From positions 11,955,501-12,019,500 of the forward strand of contig NC_087258.1 of assembly GCF_037042905.1 (NCBI RefSeq): a stretch of 64,000 nucleotides of DNA. The letters run 5' to 3'. Within the stretch, counting starts at the first letter, position 1; each line of letters starts with the position of its first letter. Positions 45,756 through 58,205 of the stretch are shown here, in pieces. The position numbers and the translations under genes are program-made. This DNA comes from Lytechinus pictus. Lineage: Eukaryota; Echinodermata; Echinoidea; Temnopleuroida; Toxopneustidae. Below the pieces are notes generated by a model that was given only the letters and a program-made list of their open reading frames with translations, was not told where the DNA came from and did not search any database.

Positions 45756-46369
45756 CGTTGACAATGAATCAAGTAATGCAAGCCATGAAAATACTTTTGT
45801 AATTTAGAAAGGAACCAGGATGTAATCCTAGTCAACCTGACGACTGTAGTCTCGGAACGCTCCTGCAACAACTCCATTTTTGTTTTGTTGTGATCTTTAT
45901 TATTCATTCAAATAAATTTCATACATACATAATCAAGGAAATATAAAACAAAATGATAATTGCAGCAGTGCAATACACAAATTAAATAACAGTGTAATAA
46001 ACATAGCAGGCAAATTGTATCAGAACAGAGACATAATCCGAAATCATGCAAAAATAATATTTCAACAACTAATGTATGCAGCTAATAAAAACAAATAATA
46101 AAACAAATTCATGAAATTAGCGATCGCGAGAAAATGAATAATATTTTTTGAAAAACATATGTTTTTATGCGGATTGTGTGATGACATGTTTTTTAATGTG
46201 TCTCTAGTTGGTGTTGCATAAAGCTATATAAAGTTAGATACAACGTTACACACGACTCTAACATTTTATTTATATTAACCCATCTGCACCGGAAAGACAA
46301 AGAATCAATAAAAAGGTTGAAAATTTGCCTGCCGGTTAATTGAACTCGGTCTCGCCTAAATGCTGGACC
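45756..46369. other. 3' flank of the GPCR pseudogene with a short foreign insertion
   Basis: Bases ~45893-46118 are not in the partner block and look like a LINE 3' end. No gene is seen. Confidence 0.5.
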
Positions 46370-46396
46370 GCCTCCGTGGTCTAGTGGTTAAGGCAT
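46370..46396 (+). repeat. Truncated tRNA-like head
   Basis: GCCTCCGTGGTCTAGTGG matches the 5' half of the tRNA-like locus at 58546-58620. The rest is replaced by an (AT)/(AC) microsatellite. Confidence 0.75.
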
Positions 46397-48420
46397 ATAT
46401 ATGTATATACACACACGTCATATTTTGTTCTAGTATTTTTTTTTCATTCAATTTTCTTCATTAACATTCATTTATATGTACATCCGTTTATATGTACGAA
46501 CTAATGTTTTAATAGGCACATTTCCCAAGGAAATTTCATGTCTTTAAAAGGTTCAAGTTTCTATTCAATTTAATTTATGACGCGATGTGACTGATGTAAA
46601 TAAAAATTGTATGGTGAACTGCCTTCTTTATATCTTAAGATAAGCTCAAGACTTCGACCTGGTAGTAATTCGAAGAATGTAGTTGCTAAGCGACCATAAT
46701 TATCTTTTTTCCAATTTCAAAGAGCGCTTTCAACCCCTTTCTCGGGCAGTGGATGATGAAAATAACGACCATTGACATAATCGACATAAACTGTTACTTT
46801 TATGGAGGGTTAGACTGATAAGCAAAGCACATATGAAATAATGGAAAAGAACAGACAAAAAAGTGAAGACACTTAAAGGAGAATGAAACCCTGGAGAAAA
46901 AGGGGCTTATAGTGTGAAACACAAACTTAAAAGAAACAAGTCAATGAAAGTTTGCAAACTTCGGCCAATAGTAATAAAGTTGTGAGCGTTTGAATGCGAC
47001 ATCCTCCCATTTTGCAATGTAATCGGAATATGTGATGCCACACTTGTAAAACTCCCCAATGACTTTTATACATATCTATTGTGTATTTACGCCAAGATAA
47101 TACACGGCCTCTGAACACGCTGAACCTTTCACCAGCCTTAGTAGAAATGTTGTTGTTGTTGTTTGTTGGGTATAAATGGCAACCAGTCATTTTTTACTTT
47201 TACCGCCAACTCGTTACTATTTTCTTTCCTTCTTTCTCTTCGCTCATTTTTTCCCTCCATTTTTTCCTTTTCTTTTCTCTAATCTTCACCCTCCCATTTT
47301 TTGAAGTATACTTTTTCCCGGGATTTCTTCTTATTATTGTTTGTTTTATCCTGATACTATTGTATCATACTGGTTACCTTACTGATTCTGTCCCTTTTTC
47401 GACACCGTCCAGGCATCGTCCTGTCTCTCCGGTGCAGACAGGGGGCACCCTTCGGGATACTCTAATAATCTTGAAACCCGAGAAGAAAAGGAATAAGAAT
47501 TAATTTATTGAGGAATCTTTTTTCCGTGGAAATGATTTTTGCGTGGTTTCGCATACATACAATATCTCACTTTTTTGCAAATAAAATCACCCCTTAATTT
47601 TAACATTTAGGGTGCCAGGTTAAAATAGGAAATGGCAGAGGTAAAATGACAGAACCTCGCATCGTGTGCATTTTATACATCGACTTATTACAATCAGTAT
47701 TTATTTGTATATCTTTAATTATTGTATTACTCAAAACATCCTCAGACGTAAGTATCTGCTCTAAAAACGAATTTTGACGGTCTAGTAACATTTATTATTG
47801 CAAACTACAGCGTAGCGTGGCTTTCCTCCTAATGGCGCCAGCTTTACCACGTGATCATTGCTACAATAGCCAATGAGAGCACGACTCTCTCGATCTGTAT
47901 CTGGTGCAAAGATGCTGGACGTGCGACGATCCTTCTGTTGTTGAGGGTCCGGGAGAGGTTCGGCTATATGGAATTTGAGGAAAAGGTAATGTTATTTATT
48001 GTTAAAAGACTCAAGAGTCTGATTTACAGCAACATATCGAGTATAAAAATAAACAAGAAACAAGAATAACATAATCTGATTATTACAATAAAAGAAAATA
48101 AGCGCTTGAAGAGTAAACTTTCAGCATTAATGATGGCATATAAGTGATATATTTTGCTGGATTCTGTACGAACTCATTTTGAAATCGTTACAACTGGCAC
48201 TTATCCTTGTTTAAGTTGTGCAAGGGTCCACGGACGTGTCTTATTATGTGACGTTACTGCACTTCAGTTATAGGAGGCCAACCTCTAATTAAATTTTCAA
48301 CGGAGAAACCACATATGTTGTTGTAATACATACATGATAACATAAGAGATCGATTGGACAAAGGACAATCTTTTGAAGCATGATTTTGATGAGCGAGTCT
48401 ATAAACCTAAATGAAACAAA
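46397..48420. other. No gene seen; region downstream of the lectin gene
   Basis: It holds a pyrimidine-rich stretch (47215-47330) that creates a hydrophobic 140-residue ORF with no domain. Other ORFs are short. The left boundary is the end of the inverted duplication; the right boundary is the lectin stop codon. Confidence 0.5.
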
Positions 48421-51400
48421 TTAAGAGGCAGAGACAGGTGAGTCCATTTCATTACCTTCGCACTTTGTAGCTTGATATCCCACTGAACATATGGCATCAG
48501 ATAATTTACCGTTAAAGGTGTATACGCAAATTGCAAATTGTGGACTTCGCCCATGTAGCGATACGTAGGTATTGCCATTAGACCACCAATCTGTTAAGGA
48601 CAAAAATATTATGTGTTTTCCTAGGAGAACATAACTTTAAAGGACAAGTCCATCCCAACAAAATTTGAATTGAATAACAAAAGAAAATCAAATAAGCATA
48701 AGACCGAATAATTATTTCATCAAAATCTGATGTAAAACAAGAAAGTTATGACATTTTAAAGTTTTGCTTACTCTCACGTAATAGTTATATTCACATCCTG
48801 GTCGGTATGCAAATGAGGAGACTGGTGATGACGTCATGCACTCACTATTCATTACATGGAATATGAAATATTCAAATTTTCTCCTCGTTGTCATGTGAAA
48901 CAAAGTTTTATTCCTCCCTGGACGAGTGTAGTTATCATGTTTGTGGTTCCAACATGAGGGTCCTTATTTTCAAATCTGCACAAATTAAAGTATTGTATAA
49001 TAAAAAAAAATAGTAAGGGACGTAACCGACTCTCTCATTTGCATATCACTGGGTTGTGCATGTAATTGTTTTGTGAAAAATAAGTGAAATTTTAAAATGA
49101 AATAACTTACTTAATTCACATCCAATATTGATAAAATTTGACAAATAACAGCTGGGTAAGATGATTACGATGATGATGATGATAACAACAATAACATAAT
49201 GATGAAGATAATAATGATAATAATAACAATGATAAAGATGATAACAATAATAATATAACAATAACAATAATACTGATAATAATAATAATAGTAATAATAA
49301 TACTAAAACATTGATATATAGATAAAGAGATATATATATACTTGGATATATCTTGCAAATGATGACTTGCTACTTTTCATAAGTCGACTTGGGGAAATAA
49401 GCGCATATCCATGTTGAAATACAACTCTTTGTATGCGACTTGGCAAGGTAACGTATCACGCCATGTTGACATAATAATATTATTATGTCGTGAATGATAT
49501 CATAATTGTTTTCCTTCCTATTGCAACATTCCCTGCATTTGCAAGGGATTGTATCTCTGTTGGGCATGCGCAAACATGAGCAAGATTTCCTAGTATATTA
49601 TATGACATTGACGCATCAGAATCTTGGAGTTTACGAGGTGGAAAAGAAGAGTTTCTTTTATGATTAAAAAAACTGCTAAACTTACGACTGTTGAAATCTA
49701 TCCGAGTACCATCTACACATTTAAAATAATGAGTCAAGTTATCGTATTCACAGCCGATCCAGACGCTGAACGGGACATGGAAAATCACCATCTCATCATC
49801 GTTGTTAGGAACGAAGAGATAGCCACCCATTGAATTGCAAGTTGATACAGCTGTCCGGTAGTCATTATATAAAGGTGATGGAGTTTGGTAACATCCGGGT
49901 CCTATGCTTTCCCATCCGAGTGGGCATGCGCACTCTTTGACAAAAGTGGAAAACCAAGAAAGATTCATGGAGCTCACTCCATAGAATAGTGTGTACATCA
50001 ATTAATAGATGTATTTACCTATTATCTGATTATGACATTTGAATGGTTATGAAAGTGAAGGCAGGGGGGGGGGGCTTATTACAAAAACAATAACACTCAG
50101 ATGGTACACGGCATGGTCTGGGACATCCGGGATAGTTTTGCCGCGGATTGAGCTTCGACAAGCGTTGACGGCTATAAACACGGTATCCTCACGCGCATCA
50201 GAACAACTACCCCCTGGACAATTACCCCCCGGACAACTACCCCCCCGGACAATTACCCCCGAGGACAATTACCCCGGACAATTAACCCCCGGCCAATTAC
50301 CCCCGAGGACAATTACAACCGGGAACAATTACCCCCCCCCCCCAGGACAATACCCCCTAGACAAAGGGAGTGCACAGAGTCATACGACGGCCGTACGTTT
50401 GACGTAAGAAGTACTCTAGGCATTCTCGAGTATCTTAGAATCAAACGAACGCAGTAAGAAAGCCGTAAAAAGTGAGCTCCATCTGCAAATCTTTACGAAA
50501 CCCAGAATTCTATCATAATTTTTATGTCACCGTAGCATAAGATAATTCGTTTTGGCAATCTTCGCAGTGGTGTAGCTACGAGGGGGGCAGGGGGCACGCC
50601 TCCCCCCCCCCCCCCTGAAAAAAATTGGCGGAGCAAAAACAAGGGGGGGAGAAAGAAAAAAAAATGGGAAAGATAGAAGGAAAAAGAAGAGGAAAATAAG
50701 AGGAGGAAGAGGAGTGATTAAAATAAGGTGAGGGGAAGACTTTGCTTTTATGTCACTATATGAAATTTTCGCGCTCGCATTGCCTGTTCGATGATATTCA
50801 TATCTTGCTCTATATAGGCTGATATAGAGCTTAAAATATCAAGTTTTGAAGTCAATATACAAGATATATTTCAGCTCGGATATCGAGCTTTCATTATTTT
50901 TTCATTTACAATTGATTTTTTTCAAGAGCTCTGTAAAATGTCCGTTTTATGGTTTAATTATTAATTTTTTCAGCTCACGCTGCGCGGTCGCATTATTTGA
51001 TTTGCCAAGTTCCATTGTTTAGTATATGTATAGGCCTACTTCTTTATAAATTCTCACAAACCGTCCCTATAATGCACCTTAAACGAATTGTATATCCTTA
51101 ACACTACCATGATTGCCGATTTGAATGGGAAAACACTGTACATTGTATTTTATTATGTCATTCAGTTTAAAATTTAGTAAGTTTGGTACTTAATTTCCTT
51201 CTTTAACGTTTAATTGCGTTCACCCTAAAATAATGCACACAAGAACACCTTGTAATTTTACAATGTAAGACCCAAATGGTAAAATTACAAGGTGTTCCTG
51301 TGTGTATTAACTTTGCATAAAGTTTTATTTTTATTTTAGCTTACTGTATTAAGTTATAAAGCCACATCTTAATAGGGAATGTGTACCAATTGTGTCATAA

Positions 51401-54400
51401 TTCTTAGCTTCTCGTTAGTTTTAAAATAACAGGTTTATAGATCCTACTTGTCAGTGTCAGTGTTGATAGTTGCGTTATCGGCTTTCAATATTTCTACCTG
51501 TGAAGGTGTCTTTTTAAAGGTTTATATATTTGCCTGATTTTTATCCTAAAATTAAACCCCCCAAAAAAATCAAATCAGTTGGAATCAGAGATATTCAGCA
51601 TTTGTGATTATTATGTCTAATCGTGTCCTTTCATGAATGTTCAATTGTTCTATGAAAACTTAGTTTGAGGGCCAGTTTACATATTTTTGATGCACATATG
51701 CGTAGCCAAACGGGAGGGTTGGGGCACAACCCCCCCCCCCCTCCATTTTTCATGATGCAGAAGGCACCGCTAAACAAAAAACAAGGAAGAAAAAAGGCGG
51801 AAAGTGAGAAAAAAAGGAAAAAGCAAAGAAAAAAGAAGAAAGTGAGAGAGAGAGAGAAAAGGAGAAAGAGCAATATAAAATAGAAAGAGAAAGTTATTAA
51901 CATAAGATAAAGAAGACAATATTTCGAAAACCTTTGCCACCGGCCAAGACTTACAATGGATCCTGCTTGATTCTAATATCGATGGCGGAGAGGAGGGATT
52001 TTCCGGGGCTAATTTTCCTGGGGTATATATCCTCAGGGGTAATTGTTTGGGGGTAATTGTCCGGGGGTGATTGTCCTCGGGGGTAATTGTCCGGGTGGTA
52101 ATTACCTTGTGGGTAATTGTTTGGGGGTAATTGTCCGGGGGTGATTGTTTGGGGGTAATTGTCCGGGGGTGATTGTCCTCAGGGGTAATTGTCCGGGGGG
52201 TAATTGTCCGGGTGGTAATTACCTTGTGGGTAATTGTCCTCGGGGGCTAATTGTCCTCAGGGGTAATTGTCAGGGGGTAGTTGTCCAGGGATGATTGTCC
52301 GGGGGGTAATTGTCCGGGGGTAATTGTCCTCGGGGGTAAATGTCAGGGGGTAGTTGTCCGGGGGGTAATTGTCCTAGAACCATCCTCACGGTATCTAGAC
52401 GAGAACTACGTATACACTTACAGGACCAGTGGCGGATCTACGGGGGAATGAGGTTAGGGGGGCTTAACCACCCCCCCCCCCTTGGCCGCCATTAAAAAAA
52501 TAATGACTTACATTTTCGAGCCAACCCCTTTTATTTATTTATTTTTTGTTTTTGCTTGGCAAATTTCTCGGTCAAATCCCCTCCTTGGAAAAAAGCTAGA
52601 TCCGCTCCTGATGATTCTACATGGACCTTATCCGACAGTTACTATGATAACAGTGCCTCTCCACCAATCATAATCAAGTAATGTTGATGAAACACTCCCC
52701 AGCCCCGATTGCTCTGCCAATATCGCATTCCACGGATGACGCCGGATTTCATTTTCATTTTTACATTTCATTTATTTTCCATCAAAACATAAGTATAGCA
52801 AATTCAAACAAGATTTACAAGTAAAATATTGGAAGGGCTCCAAGAAAAGCATGTAGCTTGCGAGTATGGGTCCCTGTACAAAATAAACAAATTTTTAACC
52901 AAAAAAATTAATGTAATGAAAATAAAAAACATACCTCATACATACACAAGCCCATTATCACATCAACGTACCAACTTACACTCCATGCAGAACATTGCAA
53001 AAGAATGAAGAGTAAGAAAAGGAAGGGAGAGAGAGAGCAAAATATTTAAAAAAGAGTAGAGAAAATGAAAAGAGACAGGGAGAGAGAGTCGGGAGGGGAG
53101 AGAGAAGGAAATAAATGACTTCTACTCAATGAATATCAAACGCTTAAATAATATGTGTTTACATAGATATTTGAATTTGGTTAAAGTTGAGAAACATTTT
53201 ACATTGCCGGGTAACATAATTATTCCAATGATGGACACCCTGAAATATTACAGTATGTTGAATTAATGGAGTACGTATATGGAAGGAACATTTTTTTTAA
53301 ACATAAATTATCATGAAATATCAATGGGAGTTCTTTTTTTTATGGAAATTGAACATAAACACCTAATTGTTTACGGTAACAAGATCAAATATTGGCAAAC
53401 ATTTAAGCTCATGAAACAAAGGGGTACTTGACGTCATGTAATTAGAATTAGTAACAAATCATAGGGCACGTTTTTGTAGAATATGAAGTTTATATCAATG
53501 AGTCTTGCCCAACATATTCTAATAATGGATATGTGGTAAAACAATAGTGTTGTAAATAGTTAATAATATATGTTTTGGCAGTTTTTTTATATGAAATAAT
53601 ACGAATCCCCCTGGAAATGTCAGAAGAAACATGAGAAATGTGGTGAGACCAATCGAGAGATTCATTAAGTTTGATACCTAAAAATTCTACAGTATCAGAT
53701 TTCTTAAGAATATCATTATTAATACACACAGGGGCAACATGCCAAGGAACCTTTTTTGTTTAGAATGAAATATTGCGAAATGAGTTTTATCAGCATTAAG
53801 AAACAGCTTGTTACAAATATACCATTAACTTAATTTCTTCGATTCAGCATTTATATCACAAACGACAAATCAAAATATTTATATCTTTGTGAGACGAAGT
53901 GACAGCAGTGTCGTCTGCAAATAATGAAAATTTCAGAATACTTGTGAAATGTATGATGTCATTTTAATTTTTTTTACCTCCCCATAACTGCTTTATTGGC
54001 CTCCCACACTGTTAAAAAAAACCTGATTTTAAAGAAAAAGGAAGATTTTGCAGAAAGCAATAACAGAATCATTCTGTAAATTCATAAAACAGGAATTTTT
54101 CTGCAATTTAACAGAACAGGTCTGTTTAACAAGGGGAAAGGGTGTTTTTAAGGAAATTTGTAAGGTTCCATACACCAAATACCAATTTCCTGTAAGATTA
54201 CACGATCTGGTAAGAATACAGGTGTTCTCGAGACTCTGCTGCAGGAACTTCTTTTATTTAAAGGATAAATTTTCTAACAGTGCAGACGTTTGGTAGTTTT
54301 CCTCATCGCGATGTACGGAGGATTCAAGAATACTGTAAATGTATTTAAAATGCCCGTAAATTGAGAAAGTATAGTGGGAGGTCTTTGAAAAAATTGGTGA

Positions 54401-55163
54401 ACCGTAAGTACAACAGTAATTTTGTTCTCAACTTTGGAGCTGACGAATAATGGCAAAAAGTAGATTATCCAGAGTCACGGACTATAAAAAATGCTGTTTT
54501 GATTCATCAATTTTCGACAAAGACTTCTTGGTTGGTCCGAGTAAAGGCGGAGGAATGTTTGGAGTAGTGCCCGTCCGGAGAGAGGTCGTTGTAAATTACT
54601 CCGACCTTCCTGCAACCAAGATACTCCTTTATTTTATTTCTATTTTATCTCTATCCCTCATGTACAATTTAATTGATTGTTTTTGAGATCTCAAGGAATT
54701 CGCTGAAAACAAAATATCAAGTTTGAAAGATTACGATTTTTCAGATACCTTATAAAATCATAAGTTATGATAAATCAACAAATTAACATATCGGGCTTTT
54801 TTCTTTCTTTTTTTTAAATGAAATATTTCACTCAGCATGCTCAGTGAAATACAAAATACAGTGCACAAGGTCTTTAATCACAAAAGTATGGATGATAATT
54901 GTATTATGAAAATGACACAGAACGAACCGCTGTAATTTTCTTATACTACATGTACTTGAGAGTTAGATAGAATGTCCAGTATTGCTCTGGTTTGATTCAT
55001 CACAATATTCAAATCAACTTGGTATTTGGTATTTAGGTGGATTAAGATTAGGTGGTAATAGGTGATTAAGATGAAAAAGAAACAAACAAATGAAATGATT
55101 ACCTGATGATCGCGGAGCCCAAGAATAAATAATAGTTATGATGACGAAGAGAGTAGTTTGCAT
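48421..55163 (-). CDS. Secreted single-domain C-type lectin, three coding exons, 159 aa
   Basis: Exon 1 (55163-55103) encodes a 20-residue signal-type peptide (MQTTLFVIITIIYSWAPRSS) and ends CAG|GTAAT. Exon 2 (49934-49686) follows an acceptor (CCACTTTTGTCAAAG) and ends before GTAAGT. Exon 3 (48590-48421) follows TGTCCTTAACAG and ends at TAA. Both introns are phase 1, and the three exons total 480 nt, a multiple of 3. Exon 2 has CPLGWE...CYQ, a helix with STCNSMGGYL, SVWIGCEYDN and FKCVDGT; exon 3 has CVYTFNGKLSDAICSV and TKCEG. This is the cysteine pattern of a C-type lectin domain. The EPN- and WND-type calcium/sugar motifs are absent (LSD stands where WND is usual), so sugar binding may be lost or calcium-independent. 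Probable extracellular recognition protein. Intron 1 (5.2 kb) contains a foldback transposon and LINE debris. Confidence 0.82.
48591..49685 (-). other. Intron 2 of the lectin gene, with ATA/ATG microsatellite
   Basis: It has GT-AG ends. A long ATAATAATG-type repeat (49155-49310) produces the spurious Ile/Tyr/Leu-rich ORFs. No gene inside. Confidence 0.7.
50185..52390. mobile_element. TU-like foldback transposon, 2.2 kb, arms made of short tandem repeats
   Basis: The element 50194-52381 is flanked by the direct repeat ATCCTCACG (50185-50193, 52382-52390). The left arm (50205-50345) is a tandem array of CCCCCGGACAATTAC-like units; the right arm (~52005-52380) is the same array in complement (GGGGGTAATTGTCC), over twice as long. 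The interior has no transposase. It contains C-rich MITE-like starts (50568; ~51700), a purine tract (50640-50715), GCGCTCGCATT motifs, and a hairpin at 51237-51307 (AACACCTTGTAATTTTAC and its complement). Sea urchin TU foldback elements are known to have arms of ~15-bp direct repeats and 8-bp duplications, which this resembles. Confidence 0.85.
52427..52610. mobile_element. 184-bp C-rich MITE with CAGTGGCGGATC ends
   Basis: It starts CAGTGGCGGATCTACGGGGG and ends AAGCTAGATCCGCTCCTG, imperfect inverted ends like those of the element at 40489-43077. The internal C tract (52470-52482) and AAATTTCTCGG are shared with similar fragments at 4250-4275 and 24993-25090. No clear duplication of target. 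Confidence 0.65.
52750..53990 (-). mobile_element. Decayed non-LTR retrotransposon fragment in lectin intron 1
   Basis: The minus strand shows the catalytic motif FADDTAV (53907-53921 codes FADDT) and, in another frame, DTVEFLGIKLNESLDWSHHI (53490-53729), the block after the palm. Both are CR1/jockey-like. Many frameshifts. The 3' end at the left is near a CATTT-rich run (52750-52780). Confidence 0.75.
54007..54285. mobile_element. ~280-bp MITE with CACTGTTA ends
   Basis: It begins CACTGTTAAAAAAAACCTG and ends TTCTAACAGTG, with short inverted termini and an interior rich in ACAGAA/TTCTG. No coding content. The 82-residue ORF within it is not considered a gene. Confidence 0.55.
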
Positions 55164-56299
55164 TCTGAGATGATAAGAAGAGATTATCAACCCATTCACT
55201 CAGCTTTCGAAACTAATGTGCAATGAATGAGGCAACGTAATCATTAAATGGAAATAATTTCACAATTCCAATGCATAAAGGGAAACATTTTACTGTTTTT
55301 ATTTAGAGAAAAAAGATGTTTCGACGTCTAACTACCATCAAACAGAAATTCGAATATTAGATCAGGTTCCTGGGAACGGTTTCCAAGAGGGGATGCTGTT
55401 TAAATTTGACAAGGTAAAAAAAATTTCGCTACAAATTTAAGGTAATTTTTGGTTCTATATTTGCTATTTAACAAACGTAACAGTTTTCTAGGGGGTGCTG
55501 CCAATTGCTAATAATACACGCAGCACCCCCAGGGAAGCCTTGGGAGTGCTTTTGCTACCCCAGCATCCCCGCTTCCCAACGCCATGGATCCCTACAACAA
55601 AAGTTTCAGGATTATTTTTTATGACAGCACTGATCTAACAAAAAAGTGCAATGGCAATCCATATAATATCACAGCATCCTATAAAATGCGTATGTGCGTC
55701 GGATAAAGAAGAAAAGCAAGTTTTGATAATTTCAAATATCACGAATTCAACATTGTGGCAATTAAAGCATGCAGTTGTTTAGCTACTACTTTTGTCATAT
55801 TTTATTGCGACTTTCTTTCCAGCAATCTAACATTTAATAAATTATTCTTGAAAAATTTTAAATGTGAGAGAGGTTTTTAGTCCAGGATATAGGCGCCATA
55901 GAAAATAGACTAAACCTTGTTTTTTCATATGTACATTACTCTTTAATGATTTCTTGTCAATTCGAGGGTGCTGATTCCGAATCTGAATGATGCCACTATT
56001 GTAACCTTGAGGATTTTCCGTAAAAATGACAAAATCCAATATGGCCGCCAAAATATGCAAATTATCCATGAAAATCATAAAATATTCCACACATTGACTG
56101 TGAAACACACATACATTGCCTACGAAATAATCAATTTTGTTAACAATATATTTCAGTCAGAATTTCACTCTTTTATCTTAATGAAAAGCATTTTGGGGCT
56201 CACTTTTGTGATTTTTTTGTCTCCATTCACATTGTACATTATAGTGTTAGGGCATTGGGATGCCATTTTGAATATCACATTACATCATTAACACATACG
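55164..56299. other. Upstream region of the lectin gene, no other gene seen
   Basis: It would contain the lectin promoter, but I recognise no element. A G/C-rich repeat at 55495-55600 (GGGGGTGCTGCCAATTGC and the complement GCAGCACCCCC) is related to the block near 4115-4165. The ORFs on both strands of 55840-56290 overlap each other and carry no domain. Confidence 0.45.
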
Positions 56300-58063
56300 T
56301 CACTAATTCCATGCACAGAATGAATTGAGCCACCATTAAAGAAAGACTTTGAAAATTAAGTTTACGAACAGAGAGATAGAGAGAGAGATGAAGAGAAATT
56401 GGGATAGAGAGAGGGGATGAAGAATAGAGAGATGCAAGTGGAAACTTTTATTTTGCGATAACTTATTTAAAATGACATTGTAATAAATACGCCTAAGGGA
56501 TTAAACAACCCCCCCCCCCCCATTTTTTTTCTTTCTCTCCACGTATTGGTGTATAAGGGTCGTATTGGGGTATAAGGTTCGTATTGGTGTATAACGGTAA
56601 TATTGGGGTATAAGGTTCGTATTGGTGTTTAAGGGCTGTATTGGTGTATAAGGGTCGTATTGGTGTATAAGGGTTGTATTGGTGTATAAGGGTCGTATTG
56701 GGGTATAAGGTTCGTATATTGGTGTATAAGGTTCGTATTGGTGTATAAGGGTCCTATTGGGGTATAAGGGTCCTATTGGGGTATAAGGATCGTTTCGGGG
56801 CATTAGGGTCGTATTAGGTTATAAGGGTCGTATTGTTATATAAGGGTTGTATTTGGGTATAAGTGTACTGGTTTCAATTTCTTTTTTTCTTTTTCATTCA
56901 CGATTTGCCGTTTTCCTTGGGTTGAAATAACCAACGTCACATTATAGACAGCGATAATGAAGAACAAAACCAGGGGGAGTGGTGGTTTATAAGTGTCATG
57001 TCTTGTTAATTAAGGTACATGAGTGCATAGAGGAGACTGTACGAAATGCTTGATATGTTGATGGAGCATTTTTATTGTTTGATATAACGAAAACTGACAA
57101 TGATTTGAAGAATACAATTTAGGAGATAAAACCTTAAATGTCATTAAATGGAGAATCACGGGAAAAAAATAAACTTCATATTAACCAATATACATGATGT
57201 ACGGTCATTGTCGTCAAACTATTTATTAACCCTCCCCAAGTTGATTTCCCATTTTCTCGTTTAATTCAAATATTGATCTTGCCTTAGACTTGTTTTATGA
57301 GAACACACATGCATGTAACTAAATGTGACATTACCAAGATTACAATGTCATTAATATTTTCATATCGATATATCGGTAATGTATCAAATAGAATATGAAA
57401 TCATAACTTTCACCCATCGCAGCAAAATGAAAACTCAATTACATGTAGATGGACATCAAGCTCCTAAAATGGATCATCATTTTTTGTTATATAATGATAA
57501 TATTCCACATCTATATGTAAGTCGCAGAAAACTTACATCAATAGCTTCTCTCAAAATTGTGCATGCCCTATAACGTGAATATACTCATTAATTTCTTCAT
57601 ATATTGCCAACATACCCCCTTTCTGTATTATTTAATCTTCTCCGTCTGTATTAACCCTCTTCAAACTAGCCCCAAACACCGCTACAGTACCGGGACTGTC
57701 CTGAGACTGTAGCGGTGCTGCCTTCAGAGTGAATTTTCGGACTCGCAATAAACCACTCCGGGATAACCTCGCCTCGCATTAACTCTGCGACAAACTATCG
57801 CTAGGCAAGCCCAATAATAGCAGTGGGACAGCCCTGCGTGACTATCGCAGTGTTCCTTCAGACCGGACCTTTCGCTGCACGACGCGAGCGGACCTTTACG
57901 ACAGTCCTTGATTTAGGGAGAGACGTTTGGGCCCGTCGTAAAAGACTGTCCTGCAATGCAAGTTGTGTGACATGAGAATTTGTTTACCTTTCGCATCCAC
58001 AACGGAAACATTCAATCTGCGGCTCGTGTGCAAAATTTTGGTTGCTACTGTGGTAACGCTGGT
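56300..58063 (+). repeat. Partial third copy of the GPCR/minisatellite module
   Basis: It matches A 16080-18725 and B 30825-32970 plus 34435-34510. It starts in the GPCR 5' flank (ACTAATTCCATGCACAG) without any GPCR to its left. It lacks MITE M3 (site ~57815), the SINE and the LINE (site ~57968), so it preserves the older state. Confidence 0.88.
56542..56869 (+). repeat. 19-bp minisatellite, ~17 copies (partial module)
   Basis: Same unit as 16367-17427, more diverged, with several length-changing variants. The 100-residue minus ORF is a repeat artefact. Confidence 0.92.
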
Positions 58064-58064
58064 A

Positions 58065-58205
58065 AATATTTATGACAAAATTACAAAAGCGATTGCCAAC
58101 AAAGAACATGTTATTGGAATATTTTTGGACTTAAGCAAAGCTTTCAATACACTTAATCACAAAATATTACTTCATAAACAACATTTATACGGAATACGCA
58201 TATCG
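58065..58205 (+). mobile_element. Reverse transcriptase fragment (LINE remnant)
   Basis: The plus strand reads YDKITKAIANKEHVIGIFLD then LSKAFNTLNHKIL, the first palm motif of a CR1/jockey-like reverse transcriptase with its catalytic Asp. It starts exactly where homology with the module ends and decays after ~45 codons. Confidence 0.8.

Larger units (their letters stand above)
43178..46396 (-). repeat. Inverted segmental copy (partner of 58546-61207)
   Basis: Reverse-complement order of the block around GPCR C: module flank, minisatellite, GA/CT tract, 5' flank, GPCR, 3' flank, tRNA-like start. It is interrupted at ~45893-46118 by a short foreign stretch with the look of a LINE 3' end (GTGATCTTTATTATTCATTC). 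Confidence 0.85.

Noticed and set aside
47081-47503. 140-codon plus-strand ORF with hydrophobic stretches
   Set aside because: It arises from a pyrimidine-rich tract. There is no domain, no conserved copy and no splice-consistent partner.
49046-49358. Ile/Tyr/Leu-rich ORFs resembling membrane proteins
   Set aside because: They are translations of an ATA/ATG microsatellite inside lectin intron 2.
50200-50350. CRISPR-like regularly spaced repeats
   Set aside because: The repeats are contiguous 13-15-bp units without unique spacers, mirrored at 52005-52380; this is a foldback arm in a eukaryotic genome.
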